A stretch of 21,084 bases of DNA from an uncultured Duganella sp. Lineage in GTDB: Bacteria > Pseudomonadota > Gammaproteobacteria > Burkholderiales > Burkholderiaceae. Of the stretch, positions 13,493 to 20,848 are shown one piece after another. Each line of letters begins with the position of its first letter. Position 1 is the stretch's first letter. The translations under genes and the position numbers were made by a program. Under the pieces are notes generated by a model. That model was not told the origin of the DNA, ran no database searches, and saw nothing but the letters and a program-made list of their open reading frames with translations. The stretch spans positions 1 through 21,084 of the forward strand of contig CAMLSG010000080.1 of assembly GCA_946482635.1 (NCBI GenBank). Direction: 5' to 3'.

Positions 13493-15279
13493 ATTGCCTC
13501 CGTCCTTTCGTTCAGCCAGCGCAGCGCGTCGCCGCTGACATGAGGCGACAGTCGTTGGCGCACGATGGCGTGGTAATCGTTCAGCCAGCGCACTTCGTCT
13601 TCGCGCAGCAGGGATTTATCGATGCAGCGCGTGTCGATCGGGCACAGGGTCAGGGTTTCGAAGCGCAAGAATTCGCCGAACTCGGATTCCTCAGCCGGCA
13701 CGTTCAGCACCAGGTTTTCGATGCGGATGCCCCACCTGCCGGGCCGGTAAATGCCAGGCTCGTTGGAGGTGATCATGCCCGGTTCCATCGCCGTTTGCGG
13801 GTCCGGCGGCGTCGACGGGGATATCGACTGCGGGCCTTCGTGCACATTGAGGAAGAAGCCCACACCGTGGCCGGTGCCGTGCCCGAAATCAATGCCGGCC
13901 GCCCACAACGGCGCGCGGGCGATCGCATCCAGCATCGGCGACTTTACGCCGCGCGGGAACTGGGCCACGGACAGTGCCATCATCCCTTTGAGGACCAGGG
14001 TGAAATCGCGCTTGTGCTCCAGGCTGATGACGCCAACCGGTACCACGCGGGTGATGTCGGTGGTGCCGCCGGTGTACTGGCCGCCGGAATCGAGCAGCAG
14101 CAAGCCATTGCCTTCGACCACTGCGCTGCCTTCGGCCGGCGCGCGATAGTGCATGATCGCGCCATTGGCATTGAAGCCTGCAATAGTGCCGAAGCTTGGA
14201 CTGACGAAGCCTGGGCGGCGGCGGCGCGCTTCCAGCAAATGCTGGCCAATGGCGTACTCGGTCAGCGGTTCGCGTTTCGGGTCAGCCAGGGTTTGTTCGA
14301 GCCAGCTGAAGAATTCGCACAGGGCGGCGCCATCCAGCTCCATCGTCGCGCGTACGTATTCTGCTTCATGCCCGGTCTTGCGGGACTTGGCGAAGGTGGT
14401 GGGATTGACCGCTTCAACTACCTTCACGTTGTCGGGCACCGCCTGGCGCGTACCGAAAGTGATGCGGCGCGGGTCCAGCAGCAGCGTGCTGCCCTCTGGC
14501 AGTGCGGACAGGGCCTGCGCTGCTTCTTCATAGGGTTCAACGAACACATTGTCGGCCGCCAGCAGGCCCGCCAGGCCCGGCTCGATCTTGCCGGCTCCGA
14601 CGAACAGCATGGCGCGCTCCTGGTCGACCAGGACGTGCGACAGGAAGATCGGGTTGTAGTTGACGTCCGAACCGCGCAGGTTGAGCAGGTAGGCGATATC
14701 GTCCAGCGTCGAGATGATGTGGCAGGTCGTCCCCTGGCGCGCCATTTCCGTCCTCAACGCCGCCAGCTTGGCCGCGCGGCTCTTGTCGGCGAACGGGCGC
14801 TGGTGCTCGTAGACCGGAGCATCCGGCAGGCCTGGGCGGTCAGTCCACACCTCATCCAGCAGGTCGAGGTCGGTACGCATGGCGATGCCGCGCGCCTGCA
14901 GCAAGCGCGCAATCGACAGGCCAAGTACTGCGCCATCCACCGCCAATACCTGGCCTGGCTGCAGCCTGTTTGCCAGCCAGTCCACATACTGCACGCTGGC
15001 GCCCGATGAAATTTTCATCAGTTTGACGCCGCTTCCGGCCAGCTCCGCTTCGGCCTGGGTCCAGTAACGGCCGTCCGTCCAGACGCCCGCGAAGTCCTGG
15101 GTAATGATGAAGGTGCCGACCGAACCGGTAAATCCCGACAGCCATTCCCGCCCCTGCCAGCGCGCTGGCAAGTACTCGGACAAGTGGGGATCGGAGGAAG
15201 GAACCATGCAGGCGTCAACCTGATGGCGGCGCATTGCCGCGCGCATGGTTTCCAGTCTTGTGCTGATTGATTCTTTCAT
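13489..15279 (-). CDS. pepP: Xaa-Pro aminopeptidase, M24B (aminopeptidase P)
   Basis: A cytoplasmic metallopeptidase of 596 aa that releases the N-terminal residue from Xaa-Pro peptides. It has the three-domain layout of the long APP form (about 600 aa, like eukaryotic XPNPEP1) rather than the 440-aa E. coli PepP. Two creatinase-like N-terminal domains (about 1-300) precede the pita-bread catalytic domain. Metal ligands are D397 (LLLLDSGGQ), D408 (GTTDITR), H471 (GHGTGHGVG), E507 (TSNEPG) and E521 (RIEN); H377 in IMHYRA is the proton shuttle. The ATG at 15279 (MKESISTRLETMRAAM) matches family N-termini; an ATG at 15306 would add nine residues. It is the first gene of a five-gene operon and is divergent from the nucleotidyltransferase gene. 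A -10-like TATGAT lies 6 bp before the ATG. The symbol is by family only. Confidence 0.93.
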   Translation of the reverse strand: MKESISTRLETMRAAMRRHQVDACMVPSSDPHLSEYLPARWQGREWLSGFTGSVGTFIITQDFAGVWTDGRYWTQAEAELAGSGVKLMKISSGASVQYVDWLANRLQPGQVLAVDGAVLGLSIARLLQARGIAMRTDLDLLDEVWTDRPGLPDAPVYEHQRPFADKSRAAKLAALRTEMARQGTTCHIISTLDDIAYLLNLRGSDVNYNPIFLSHVLVDQERAMLFVGAGKIEPGLAGLLAADNVFVEPYEEAAQALSALPEGSTLLLDPRRITFGTRQAVPDNVKVVEAVNPTTFAKSRKTGHEAEYVRATMELDGAALCEFFSWLEQTLADPKREPLTEYAIGQHLLEARRRRPGFVSPSFGTIAGFNANGAIMHYRAPAEGSAVVEGNGLLLLDSGGQYTGGTTDITRVVPVGVISLEHKRDFTLVLKGMMALSVAQFPRGVKSPMLDAIARAPLWAAGIDFGHGTGHGVGFFLNVHEGPQSISPSTPPDPQTAMEPGMITSNEPGIYRPGRWGIRIENLVLNVPAEESEFGEFLRFETLTLCPIDTRCIDKSLLREDEVRWLNDYHAIVRQRLSPHVSGDALRWLNERTEAI

Positions 15280-15280
15280 A

Positions 15281-15303
15281 GCGCAATCATACCCCGATTG
15301 CGC
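15281..15303. promoter_or_regulatory. Perfect dyad between divergent pepP-like and rlaP-like genes
   Basis: GCGCAATC (15281-15288) and GATTGCGC (15296-15303) are exact reverse complements with a 7-bp spacer. The 23-bp dyad lies 1 bp upstream of the pepP-like ATG. It covers the TATGAT box on the minus strand and abuts CATAAT (15304-15309) on the plus strand, as expected of an operator controlling both genes. Confidence 0.5.
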
Positions 15304-15316
15304 CATAATGCCTGGC

Positions 15317-15337
15317 TGCCGCCGCTTTCAGGCGGCA
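15317..15337 (+). promoter_or_regulatory. Hairpin ending at the rlaP-like start codon
   Basis: TGCCGCC (15317-15323) and GGCGGCA (15331-15337) form a 7-bp GC-rich stem with a 7-nt loop, and the ATG at 15338 follows at once. If 15338 is the start, this structure would cover the ribosome landing site and lower translation. Confidence 0.45.
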
Positions 15338-16135
15338 ATGGAGAGTGAATTGATACCTGAAGATATACGCGAAGAGATCATGCGCCGGCTCGCAGCGGCG
15401 GAAGCCGAACACAATGTGCGCGTCCTGCTGGCAGTAGAGTCCGGTAGTCGCGCCTGGGGCTTTGCCTCGCCGAATAGCGATTACGACGTGCGCTTCATTT
15501 ACGCGCACCCGCGTGACTGGTACGTCGCGGTCGACCTGGAAGAAAAGCGGGACGTCATCGAATACAAGATCGTCGATGAAATCGACATCAACGGTTGGGA
15601 CATTCGTAAGGCCTTGCGCCTGTTCCGCCGCTCGAATCCTGCATTTGTGGAGTGGATCCAGTCGCCCATCCTGTACCGCTCGCATGGCGGCTTCGCAGAC
15701 GGCGCACGCGCACTGCTGCCGAAAGTGTATTCCTGCGAAAACGGCACTTACCACTATCGCAGCATGGCCAAGACCAATTATCGCGGCTACTTGCGCGCCG
15801 ACATGGTGCCGTTAAAGAAGTATTTCTACGTGCTACGGCCGCTGCTGGCCGTACGCTGGCTGGAGCGCTATGGCACGCCGGCACCAATCGAGTTCAATAA
15901 GCTGCTGCACTTGCTGGAAGGCGAAACGGACTTGCTGGACGCGATCGCCGTGCTGCTGGAAAAGAAGAAGGCTGCTCCAGAGATGGGACTGTCCGAGCCA
16001 GTCCCATGCCTGAACCGCTTCATCGAAACGGAACTCGAGCGGCTCGAGCGCCCGGATGTTGTCCGCTTCCGGAGCAGCGACGTCAACGCAGACCTTAACC
16101 AGCTATTCCACACCGTCCTCGCCGAGCAGCCTTAA
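15338..16135 (+). CDS. RlaP-like nucleotidyltransferase
   Basis: A 265-aa soluble protein of the predicted nucleotidyltransferase family PF10127 (RlaP / B. subtilis YcgL type), of the DNA polymerase beta superfamily. The catalytic signature is visible as ESGSRAWGFASPNSDYDVRF: G36-S37 and the metal-binding D48-x-D50. The third acidic residue is probably in the VIEYKIVDEIDINGWD stretch (74-88). The helical C-terminal half (YRGYLRADMVPLKKYFYVLRPLLAVRW and onward) is typical of the family. Some members sit with RNA ligases in RNA-repair loci; no ligase is present here, so it is an orphan. The start is uncertain: ATG 15338 (MESEL) fits best, TTG 15350 has GGAG nearby, and ATG 15308 is in frame. 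It is convergent with the crystallin-like gene, with one base between stops. Confidence 0.85.
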   Translation: MESELIPEDIREEIMRRLAAAEAEHNVRVLLAVESGSRAWGFASPNSDYDVRFIYAHPRDWYVAVDLEEKRDVIEYKIVDEIDINGWDIRKALRLFRRSNPAFVEWIQSPILYRSHGGFADGARALLPKVYSCENGTYHYRSMAKTNYRGYLRADMVPLKKYFYVLRPLLAVRWLERYGTPAPIEFNKLLHLLEGETDLLDAIAVLLEKKKAAPEMGLSEPVPCLNRFIETELERLERPDVVRFRSSDVNADLNQLFHTVLAEQP

Positions 16136-16136
16136 A

Positions 16137-16943
16137 TTACATGCGCGGTACGCCATCGCGGTTGACCGTGATGGTGCGGCCTGGTTCCGACGAGAGCTGG
16201 GCACGGTGTTCAGTGCCGCGGAATTCATAGGTCACGTCCCAATATTGTGGGGTGCGGCTGGGGATAGCTTCGCAGCGCTGAACGTTCTGGGCGTACTGGT
16301 TGCCGGCGTTGCGGCCAACATTGGAGCCGACCGCCGCACCGGCAATCGCGCCGCCGACCGTGGCGAGGTCGCGGCCGGAACCGCCGCCTACCTGGTGCCC
16401 CAGCACGCCACCGATCAGGGCGCCGGCAATGGCGCCGGCGGTACCGCTGCCGCCCGAAGCTTCAACCTGCTGCCTCTCAACCCAGCATCGTTGTTCTGGC
16501 GGCCCCACTACGGCGCGAGCGGACGTGATAGGGGCTTCGTACACACGCTCGCTCGGCCGCATCCGGTATTCGTAGCTTGGCTGGGCTACCGGTTCAGGGG
16601 CATAAGCCATTTCATCGACACGCCGGCGTGGCGGTACGGCACGAATCGACGAGATATTGTCATTCAAGCCCATGCCTTCCAGCGATTCGTAACTACCACG
16701 CCGCAAAACCCTGCACTCACCCTGGAAGTAAGGCTGCGAGCACACTTCCCAGCGGCCACGTTCGACCACGACCGACGAAGCGCGATTGTCGAAGCCAGTT
16801 GTGCTCAGGTCGCGGACGGAACTCGAGACACTCATCGGGCGGCCGCGCCAGCCTTCGCGCGGATACAGCGTAATCTGGGCAAACGCTTGTGCGCTGATGA
16901 GGGCAATCAATGTCGCCAGCGCAGTTCTGATTGGAAAATTCAT
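16137..16943 (-). CDS. Beta/gamma-crystallin and glycine-zipper envelope protein
   Basis: A 268-aa exported protein joining two modules. A signal peptide (MNFPIRTALATLIALISAQAFA) is followed by a beta/gamma-crystallin domain of about 80 residues, with Greek-key strands ITLYPREGWRGRPMSV, RASSVVVERGRWEVCS, FQGECRVLRRGSYESL and a terminal ISSIRAV. A charged, Pro/Tyr-rich linker leads to a glycine-zipper segment (about 165-210: GTAGAIAGALIGGVLGHQVGGG, then GAIAGAAVGSNVG) of the type that inserts in membranes. The C-terminal TYEFRGTEHRAQLSSEPGRTITVNRDG is the usual end of this zipper family. It is likely anchored in the outer membrane or periplasm; Ca2+ binding is possible but not shown. GGAGG lies 5 nt before the ATG. 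Confidence 0.88.
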   Translation of the reverse strand: MNFPIRTALATLIALISAQAFAQITLYPREGWRGRPMSVSSSVRDLSTTGFDNRASSVVVERGRWEVCSQPYFQGECRVLRRGSYESLEGMGLNDNISSIRAVPPRRRVDEMAYAPEPVAQPSYEYRMRPSERVYEAPITSARAVVGPPEQRCWVERQQVEASGGSGTAGAIAGALIGGVLGHQVGGGSGRDLATVGGAIAGAAVGSNVGRNAGNQYAQNVQRCEAIPSRTPQYWDVTYEFRGTEHRAQLSSEPGRTITVNRDGVPRM

Positions 16944-17021
16944 GATGTCCTCCGATACAGATCAGGTGCGCCCAGAATGCCCCCGGCAATATGGGCTGGT
17001 CTGTTCGGGAACACTCGTTAC

Positions 17022-18020
17022 TTAGTAAACTGAACCTCCTGGCTGGGTCGAGCTCAGCACGCCCTTGATGGCCGAGATGTTGTAGTTGACGGTAGAGTTC
17101 CCGTAGCTAGCCCAATTGGTCAGGCTGAAGCTGCCGCCGCCGGACAGGCGCTGTACGCCGACGTTGCGATACGTCAGTGGCGACTTGGGCTTGCAGACTT
17201 CAGGCACCCCCACGGTGTTCAGAAAATATGCAGAGCCATTGCCGACCCGAGTTGCGTTGCCGTTTTCCACCAGCAGCGCAGTTTCCACGTCGACACCAAT
17301 GCCGTGCGTCATCGGCGTCCAGCCATCGTTCACGATGCGCGCCATGAAAGTTACCAGCCGTCCCATGCGATCGCGCGAGTCCAGGTGCATGTCCGTGATC
17401 ATATTGCCCATGCCGGGCAGCGCAAGGAAGTCGCGCCCGAGGGATACTGCCTTGTCGTAAGGGTTGGCGAGCGCCTGCGGCGAAGTGATCGAACCGTTCA
17501 GGGCAGTGAACACATACTGGCTCAGCACAGCCAGGCCGGCACTGGTGCCGCCAATCGGTATATTCTTGTTGGCCAGTCCCTGGATGGCTGCCTGCAACGG
17601 GGTATCTTTCCAGTCGTTCCAGTAATTGGCCTGGTCGCCACCGGCGATCCACAATGCTTCGGCGTTGCGCACGCGCTCAAGCACAAACGGATCGTTGGCT
17701 GCTGCGCGGTTCGGGATGATCAGGGTTTCAACCGAAGTGACGCCATTGCCAAATGCGTAGATATAGGGGTTATAGGCATCCGTTCCCGTGGCGCGGATCA
17801 CCACGAAATTGCCGCCACCTGCTTTCTGGATCATCCAGCGGAATGCGTCGTCCACATCCGTTCCTCCGCCCATCAGCACCAGCGAAGGCTGCGCCGGCTG
17901 CGGCCGCGTCACATTAGTGGGGTCTCCCACCACATAGAACTCATATGGCTTTGCAGCTTGCGCCGAAGCCGAGACGCACAGAGACAATACCAACAGCAAG
18001 AGGGCAGGCAGCGAACGCAT
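17022..18020 (-). CDS. Secreted cyanophycinase-like peptidase, family S51
   Basis: A 332-aa protein with a signal peptide (MRSLPALLLLVLSLCVSASAQA, cleavage before Ala23). The mature part fits the cyanophycinase/peptidase E class-I glutamine-amidotransferase fold: LVLMGGGTDVDDAF, ALWIAGGDQANYW, the nucleophile elbow GGTSAGLAVLSQ with Ser160, and D-M-H212-LDSRDRMGRL carrying the catalytic His. Cyanophycinases cleave beta-Asp-Arg dipeptides from cyanophycin; a secreted form would attack external polymer or another beta-aspartyl substrate. No cyanophycin synthetase is in the window. The ATG at 18020 with GGAG 6 nt upstream is preferred over GTG at 18032. A 60-bp AT-rich gap with a 6-bp inverted repeat (18040-18057) separates it from the Crp/Fnr gene, so it may have its own promoter. 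Confidence 0.85.
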   Translation of the reverse strand: MRSLPALLLLVLSLCVSASAQAAKPYEFYVVGDPTNVTRPQPAQPSLVLMGGGTDVDDAFRWMIQKAGGGNFVVIRATGTDAYNPYIYAFGNGVTSVETLIIPNRAAANDPFVLERVRNAEALWIAGGDQANYWNDWKDTPLQAAIQGLANKNIPIGGTSAGLAVLSQYVFTALNGSITSPQALANPYDKAVSLGRDFLALPGMGNMITDMHLDSRDRMGRLVTFMARIVNDGWTPMTHGIGVDVETALLVENGNATRVGNGSAYFLNTVGVPEVCKPKSPLTYRNVGVQRLSGGGSFSLTNWASYGNSTVNYNISAIKGVLSSTQPGGSVY

Positions 18021-18092
18021 GGCAAACTCCACTGAAGTGATGAATATGAAAATTCATTCTACTCATCAGTGGCAGCGCACGCTGCACGATTT

Positions 18093-18776
18093 TCAGGCTT
18101 CGAAGCGACGCAAGCCGTCGAGGTCGAGGATGCGGATGCCGCCGTAGTCCACGCGCAACAGGCCCTGTTTTTCAAGCAGCTGCAGGGCCTGGTTGGCGCG
18201 TTGGCGTGAAGAACCCGACAGCAGGCCGACTTCTTCCTGCGAAATCTGCACCAGCCGCTCGATGCCGGGATACAGGTGGGAATTAAATAGTGACGCAAGG
18301 CAGCGTGCAACGCGCGTGTCGGGGTCCAGCAAGCGCTCGTTTTCCACCATGCCGATGAACTGACCCAAACGTTCGTTGAGCTGCATCAAGAGGAAGCGGG
18401 TGAAGGGTAGGCTATTCTCGAGCAGATAGTGAAATGTGATGGCAGGCATGCGCGCGATGCGGCTATCACGCAGTGTCATGGCGTCATATCGGCGGCGTTC
18501 ATCTTTGAGTAATGAACCTTCGCCAAACCAGCCGCCAGGCGGCACGCCAGTAAATGTGACGCTTTTTCCGTTTGGGGAAAAATTATTCATTTTCACCATG
18601 CCCGAAATAATGCCGATCCAATTATCGACAATTTCGCCTTTATGGCAAACGAAGCCGCCTTTGGGGATGAACTCCTCATAGCAGGTAGCCTCTACGCGCG
18701 CCAGCTGCTCCGCAGTGAGCACAGGCGCCCAGGTGGAACTGCGTATGGCTTCAATCAGGCTCGGTTCTGTTTTCAT
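18093..18776 (-). CDS. Crp/Fnr family transcriptional regulator
   Basis: A 227-aa regulator with an N-terminal cyclic-nucleotide-binding-like barrel (about 25-120: EFIPKGGFVCHKGEIVDNWIGIISGMVKM and VPPGGWFGEGSLLKDERRRYDAM), a long dimerisation helix (FTRFLLMQLNERLGQFIGMVENERLL) and a C-terminal winged helix. The reading helix is in ISQEEVGLLSGSSRQRANQALQLLEKQG (178-205). It lacks the N-terminal cysteine cluster of FNR, so it is not an Fe-S oxygen sensor, and the effector is unknown. The ATG at 18776 (MKTEPSLIEAIRSSTWAP) matches related proteins I recall; an ATG at 18794 is the alternative. It is divergent from the acyl-CoA ligase, and a palindrome in the gap suggests it controls that operon and possibly itself. 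Confidence 0.92.
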   Translation of the reverse strand: MKTEPSLIEAIRSSTWAPVLTAEQLARVEATCYEEFIPKGGFVCHKGEIVDNWIGIISGMVKMNNFSPNGKSVTFTGVPPGGWFGEGSLLKDERRRYDAMTLRDSRIARMPAITFHYLLENSLPFTRFLLMQLNERLGQFIGMVENERLLDPDTRVARCLASLFNSHLYPGIERLVQISQEEVGLLSGSSRQRANQALQLLEKQGLLRVDYGGIRILDLDGLRRFEA

Positions 18777-18808
18777 GTTGTTGCGTCGCACCATCAAAAG
18801 TCGTCGAA

Positions 18809-18826
18809 TTGTCTTTGAAATGACAA
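18809..18826. promoter_or_regulatory. Candidate Crp/Fnr binding site
   Basis: TTGTC (18809-18813) and GACAA (18822-18826) form an inverted repeat with an 8-bp spacer in the gap between the divergent regulator and acyl-CoA ligase genes. If the promoter at 18829-18855 is right, the site is centred near -44 from the ligase start, close to the -41.5 position of class II activation. Confidence 0.45.
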
Positions 18827-18828
18827 CT

Positions 18829-18855
18829 TTGCGACATAGCTCACGCTAATATCAT
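18829..18855 (+). promoter_or_regulatory. Possible promoter of the acyl-CoA ligase operon
   Basis: TTGCGA (18829-18834) and TATCAT (18850-18855) are spaced by 15 bp, shorter than ideal, which would suit an activator-dependent promoter. The predicted start near 18862 leaves a 50-nt leader before GTG 18912. Confidence 0.3.
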
Positions 18856-18911
18856 CACACAAAAAGCGCATCACATCTAAAAAAGCGCAGCTAAAAAACC
18901 AAGGAGACACC

Positions 18912-20834
18912 GTGCAGGATAATCTGACGACCTTCCCTCGCAGGCTGCTTCAGCATGGCAAGGAGCGGCCGCACAAGCCTGCGTTCCGCGAAAAGGACCT
19001 GGGCATCTGGCAAACCTGGGACTGGCAGCAGGTGAATGCCGAGGTGCGCGCGCTGGCTTGCGGGCTGGCTGCAATCGGCTTCCAGCGCGGCATGAACCTG
19101 GCCATCATCGGCGACAACAGGCCCCGACTGTACTGGTCGATGCTGGCGGCGCAATGCCTGGGCGGCGTGCCGGTGCCGATGTACCAGGACGCGCCGGCAG
19201 CCGACATGTCCTTCGTGCTGGAGAACGCCGAAATCGCGTACGCCATCGTGGAAGACCAGGAGCAGGTCGACAAGCTGCTCGACCTGTGCGACCAGTGCCC
19301 GAACATCAAGCACATTGCCTATGAAGATGAACGGGGCATGCGCAATTACACGCACCAGCAGCTGATGTCCTATGCCCGCCTGCAGGAGCTGGGGCGCGAG
19401 TACGACAAGGCGCATCCCGGCTTTTATGAAGCGTCGATCGCTGAAGGCAAGGAAAGCGATAACGCCATCATCCTGTACACCTCCGGCACCACGGGCAAGC
19501 CGAAGGGCGTGTGCCAGACCCACAAGGCCCTGCTGTCGGCTGCCGTTGGCGGCATCGGCTTCGACAAGCTGACCGACGAAGAGAACGTGTTGTCCTACCT
19601 GCCGATGGCCTGGGTGGGCGACTGCCTGTTCTCGTTCGCGCAGGCGCTGACCGCTGGCTTTACCGTCAATTGCCCCGAATCGTCAGACACCGTGACCACC
19701 GACCTGCGCGAAATCGGTCCATCCTACTACTTCGCGCCGCCGCGCATTTTCGAAAACATGCTGACGCAAGTGATGATCCGCATGGAAGATGCGGGCACCA
19801 TCAAGCGCAAGATGTTCCATCACTTCATGGACGTCGCACGCCGCGTCGGCTCGGACATCCTGGACGGCAAACAGGTGCCACTGGGCGACCGCATCAGCTA
19901 TGCCATCGGCAATGCTCTGGTGTATGGGCCGCTGCGCAATGTGCTGGGCATGTCGCGCATCCGTGTCGCCTACACGGCGGGTGCCGCAATCGGGCCCGAC
20001 CTGTTCCGCTTCTATCGCTCGATTGGCGTCAACCTGAAGCAGTTCTACGGCTCCACCGAGACTTGCGCTTACATCTGCCTGCAGCCGGACGGCGAAATCA
20101 AGTTCGATTCCGTCGGCAAGCCGGCGCCGGGCGTGGAAGTGAAACTGGCACAGAACGGCGAAGTGCTGGTCAAGTCTCCGACTTTGATGCACTGCTATTA
20201 CAAGCGCCCTGACGCGACAGCCGAAGCCATAGACGGCGAAGGCTACTTCCACACCGGCGACGCCGGCATCTTCGACAACGACGGCCACCTGCGCATCATC
20301 GACCGCGCAGCGGACGTGGGCAAGATGAACAACGGCGCCATCTTCGCGCCAAACTACATCGAAAACAAACTGAAGTTCTTCCCCTTCATCAAGGAGGCCG
20401 TGGCTTTTGGCCATGAACGCGACAAGGTCACCGCCTTTATCAACATCGACATGGAGGCGGTCGGCAACTGGGCCGAACGGCGCGGCATCGCCTACTCGGG
20501 CTATACCGACTTGGCTGCCCACGAACAGACCTACGCGCTGGTCAAGGAGTGCGTGGAAAAGGTGAATGCCGACCTGGCACAGGAGGCCTTGATGGCGGAC
20601 ACCCAGGTCCACCGGTTCCTGGTGTTGCACAAGGAGCTCGACCCTGACGATGATGAACTGACCCGCACCCGCAAAGTGCGCCGCAAGTTCATCGCCGAGA
20701 AATATGCGGTGCTGATCGAGGCGCTGTACGGCGGCAAAGCTTCGCAATACATCGAAACCCAGGTCAAATTCGAGGATGGGCGCACCGGCATGGTGGCAGC
20801 CGACCTTCGGATCATGGACCTCAAGGCAGCATAA
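18912..20834 (+). CDS. Long-chain acyl-CoA synthetase, AMP-forming
   Basis: A 640-aa ANL-superfamily adenylate-forming enzyme that would activate a fatty or aromatic acid to its acyl-CoA through an acyl-AMP. The P-loop YTSGTTGKPKG is at 189-199, the A5 motif QFYGSTET at 377-384, and the A7 motif GYFHTGDAG at 444-452. The hinge region after HLRIIDRAADVGKMNNG and the C-terminal TRTRKVRRKF complete the domain. The length and the YFAPPRIFENM segment fit the long-chain (FadD15/Faa-like) branch rather than the short-chain one. The start is GTG at 18912, with AGGAG (18902-18906) 5 nt upstream. A Liv-type ABC ATPase starts 14 bp after the stop, so it belongs to a ligase-transporter operon divergent from a Crp/Fnr gene. 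The substrate is not deducible; uptake and activation of an organic acid is the likely theme. Confidence 0.93.
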   Translation: MQDNLTTFPRRLLQHGKERPHKPAFREKDLGIWQTWDWQQVNAEVRALACGLAAIGFQRGMNLAIIGDNRPRLYWSMLAAQCLGGVPVPMYQDAPAADMSFVLENAEIAYAIVEDQEQVDKLLDLCDQCPNIKHIAYEDERGMRNYTHQQLMSYARLQELGREYDKAHPGFYEASIAEGKESDNAIILYTSGTTGKPKGVCQTHKALLSAAVGGIGFDKLTDEENVLSYLPMAWVGDCLFSFAQALTAGFTVNCPESSDTVTTDLREIGPSYYFAPPRIFENMLTQVMIRMEDAGTIKRKMFHHFMDVARRVGSDILDGKQVPLGDRISYAIGNALVYGPLRNVLGMSRIRVAYTAGAAIGPDLFRFYRSIGVNLKQFYGSTETCAYICLQPDGEIKFDSVGKPAPGVEVKLAQNGEVLVKSPTLMHCYYKRPDATAEAIDGEGYFHTGDAGIFDNDGHLRIIDRAADVGKMNNGAIFAPNYIENKLKFFPFIKEAVAFGHERDKVTAFINIDMEAVGNWAERRGIAYSGYTDLAAHEQTYALVKECVEKVNADLAQEALMADTQVHRFLVLHKELDPDDDELTRTRKVRRKFIAEKYAVLIEALYGGKASQYIETQVKFEDGRTGMVAADLRIMDLKAA

Positions 20835-20848
20835 GCGGGGAAGCCACC

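Noticed and set aside
13471..15009. Plus-strand open frame of 512 codons opposite the aminopeptidase
   Set aside because: Antisense to a protein with a complete set of M24 metal ligands; composition is shadow-like.
18040..18057. ATGAAT-N6-ATTCAT inverted repeat before the cyanophycinase-like gene
   Set aside because: Short and AT-rich; it is as likely a -10 region by chance as an operator, so it is mentioned only within the gene entry.
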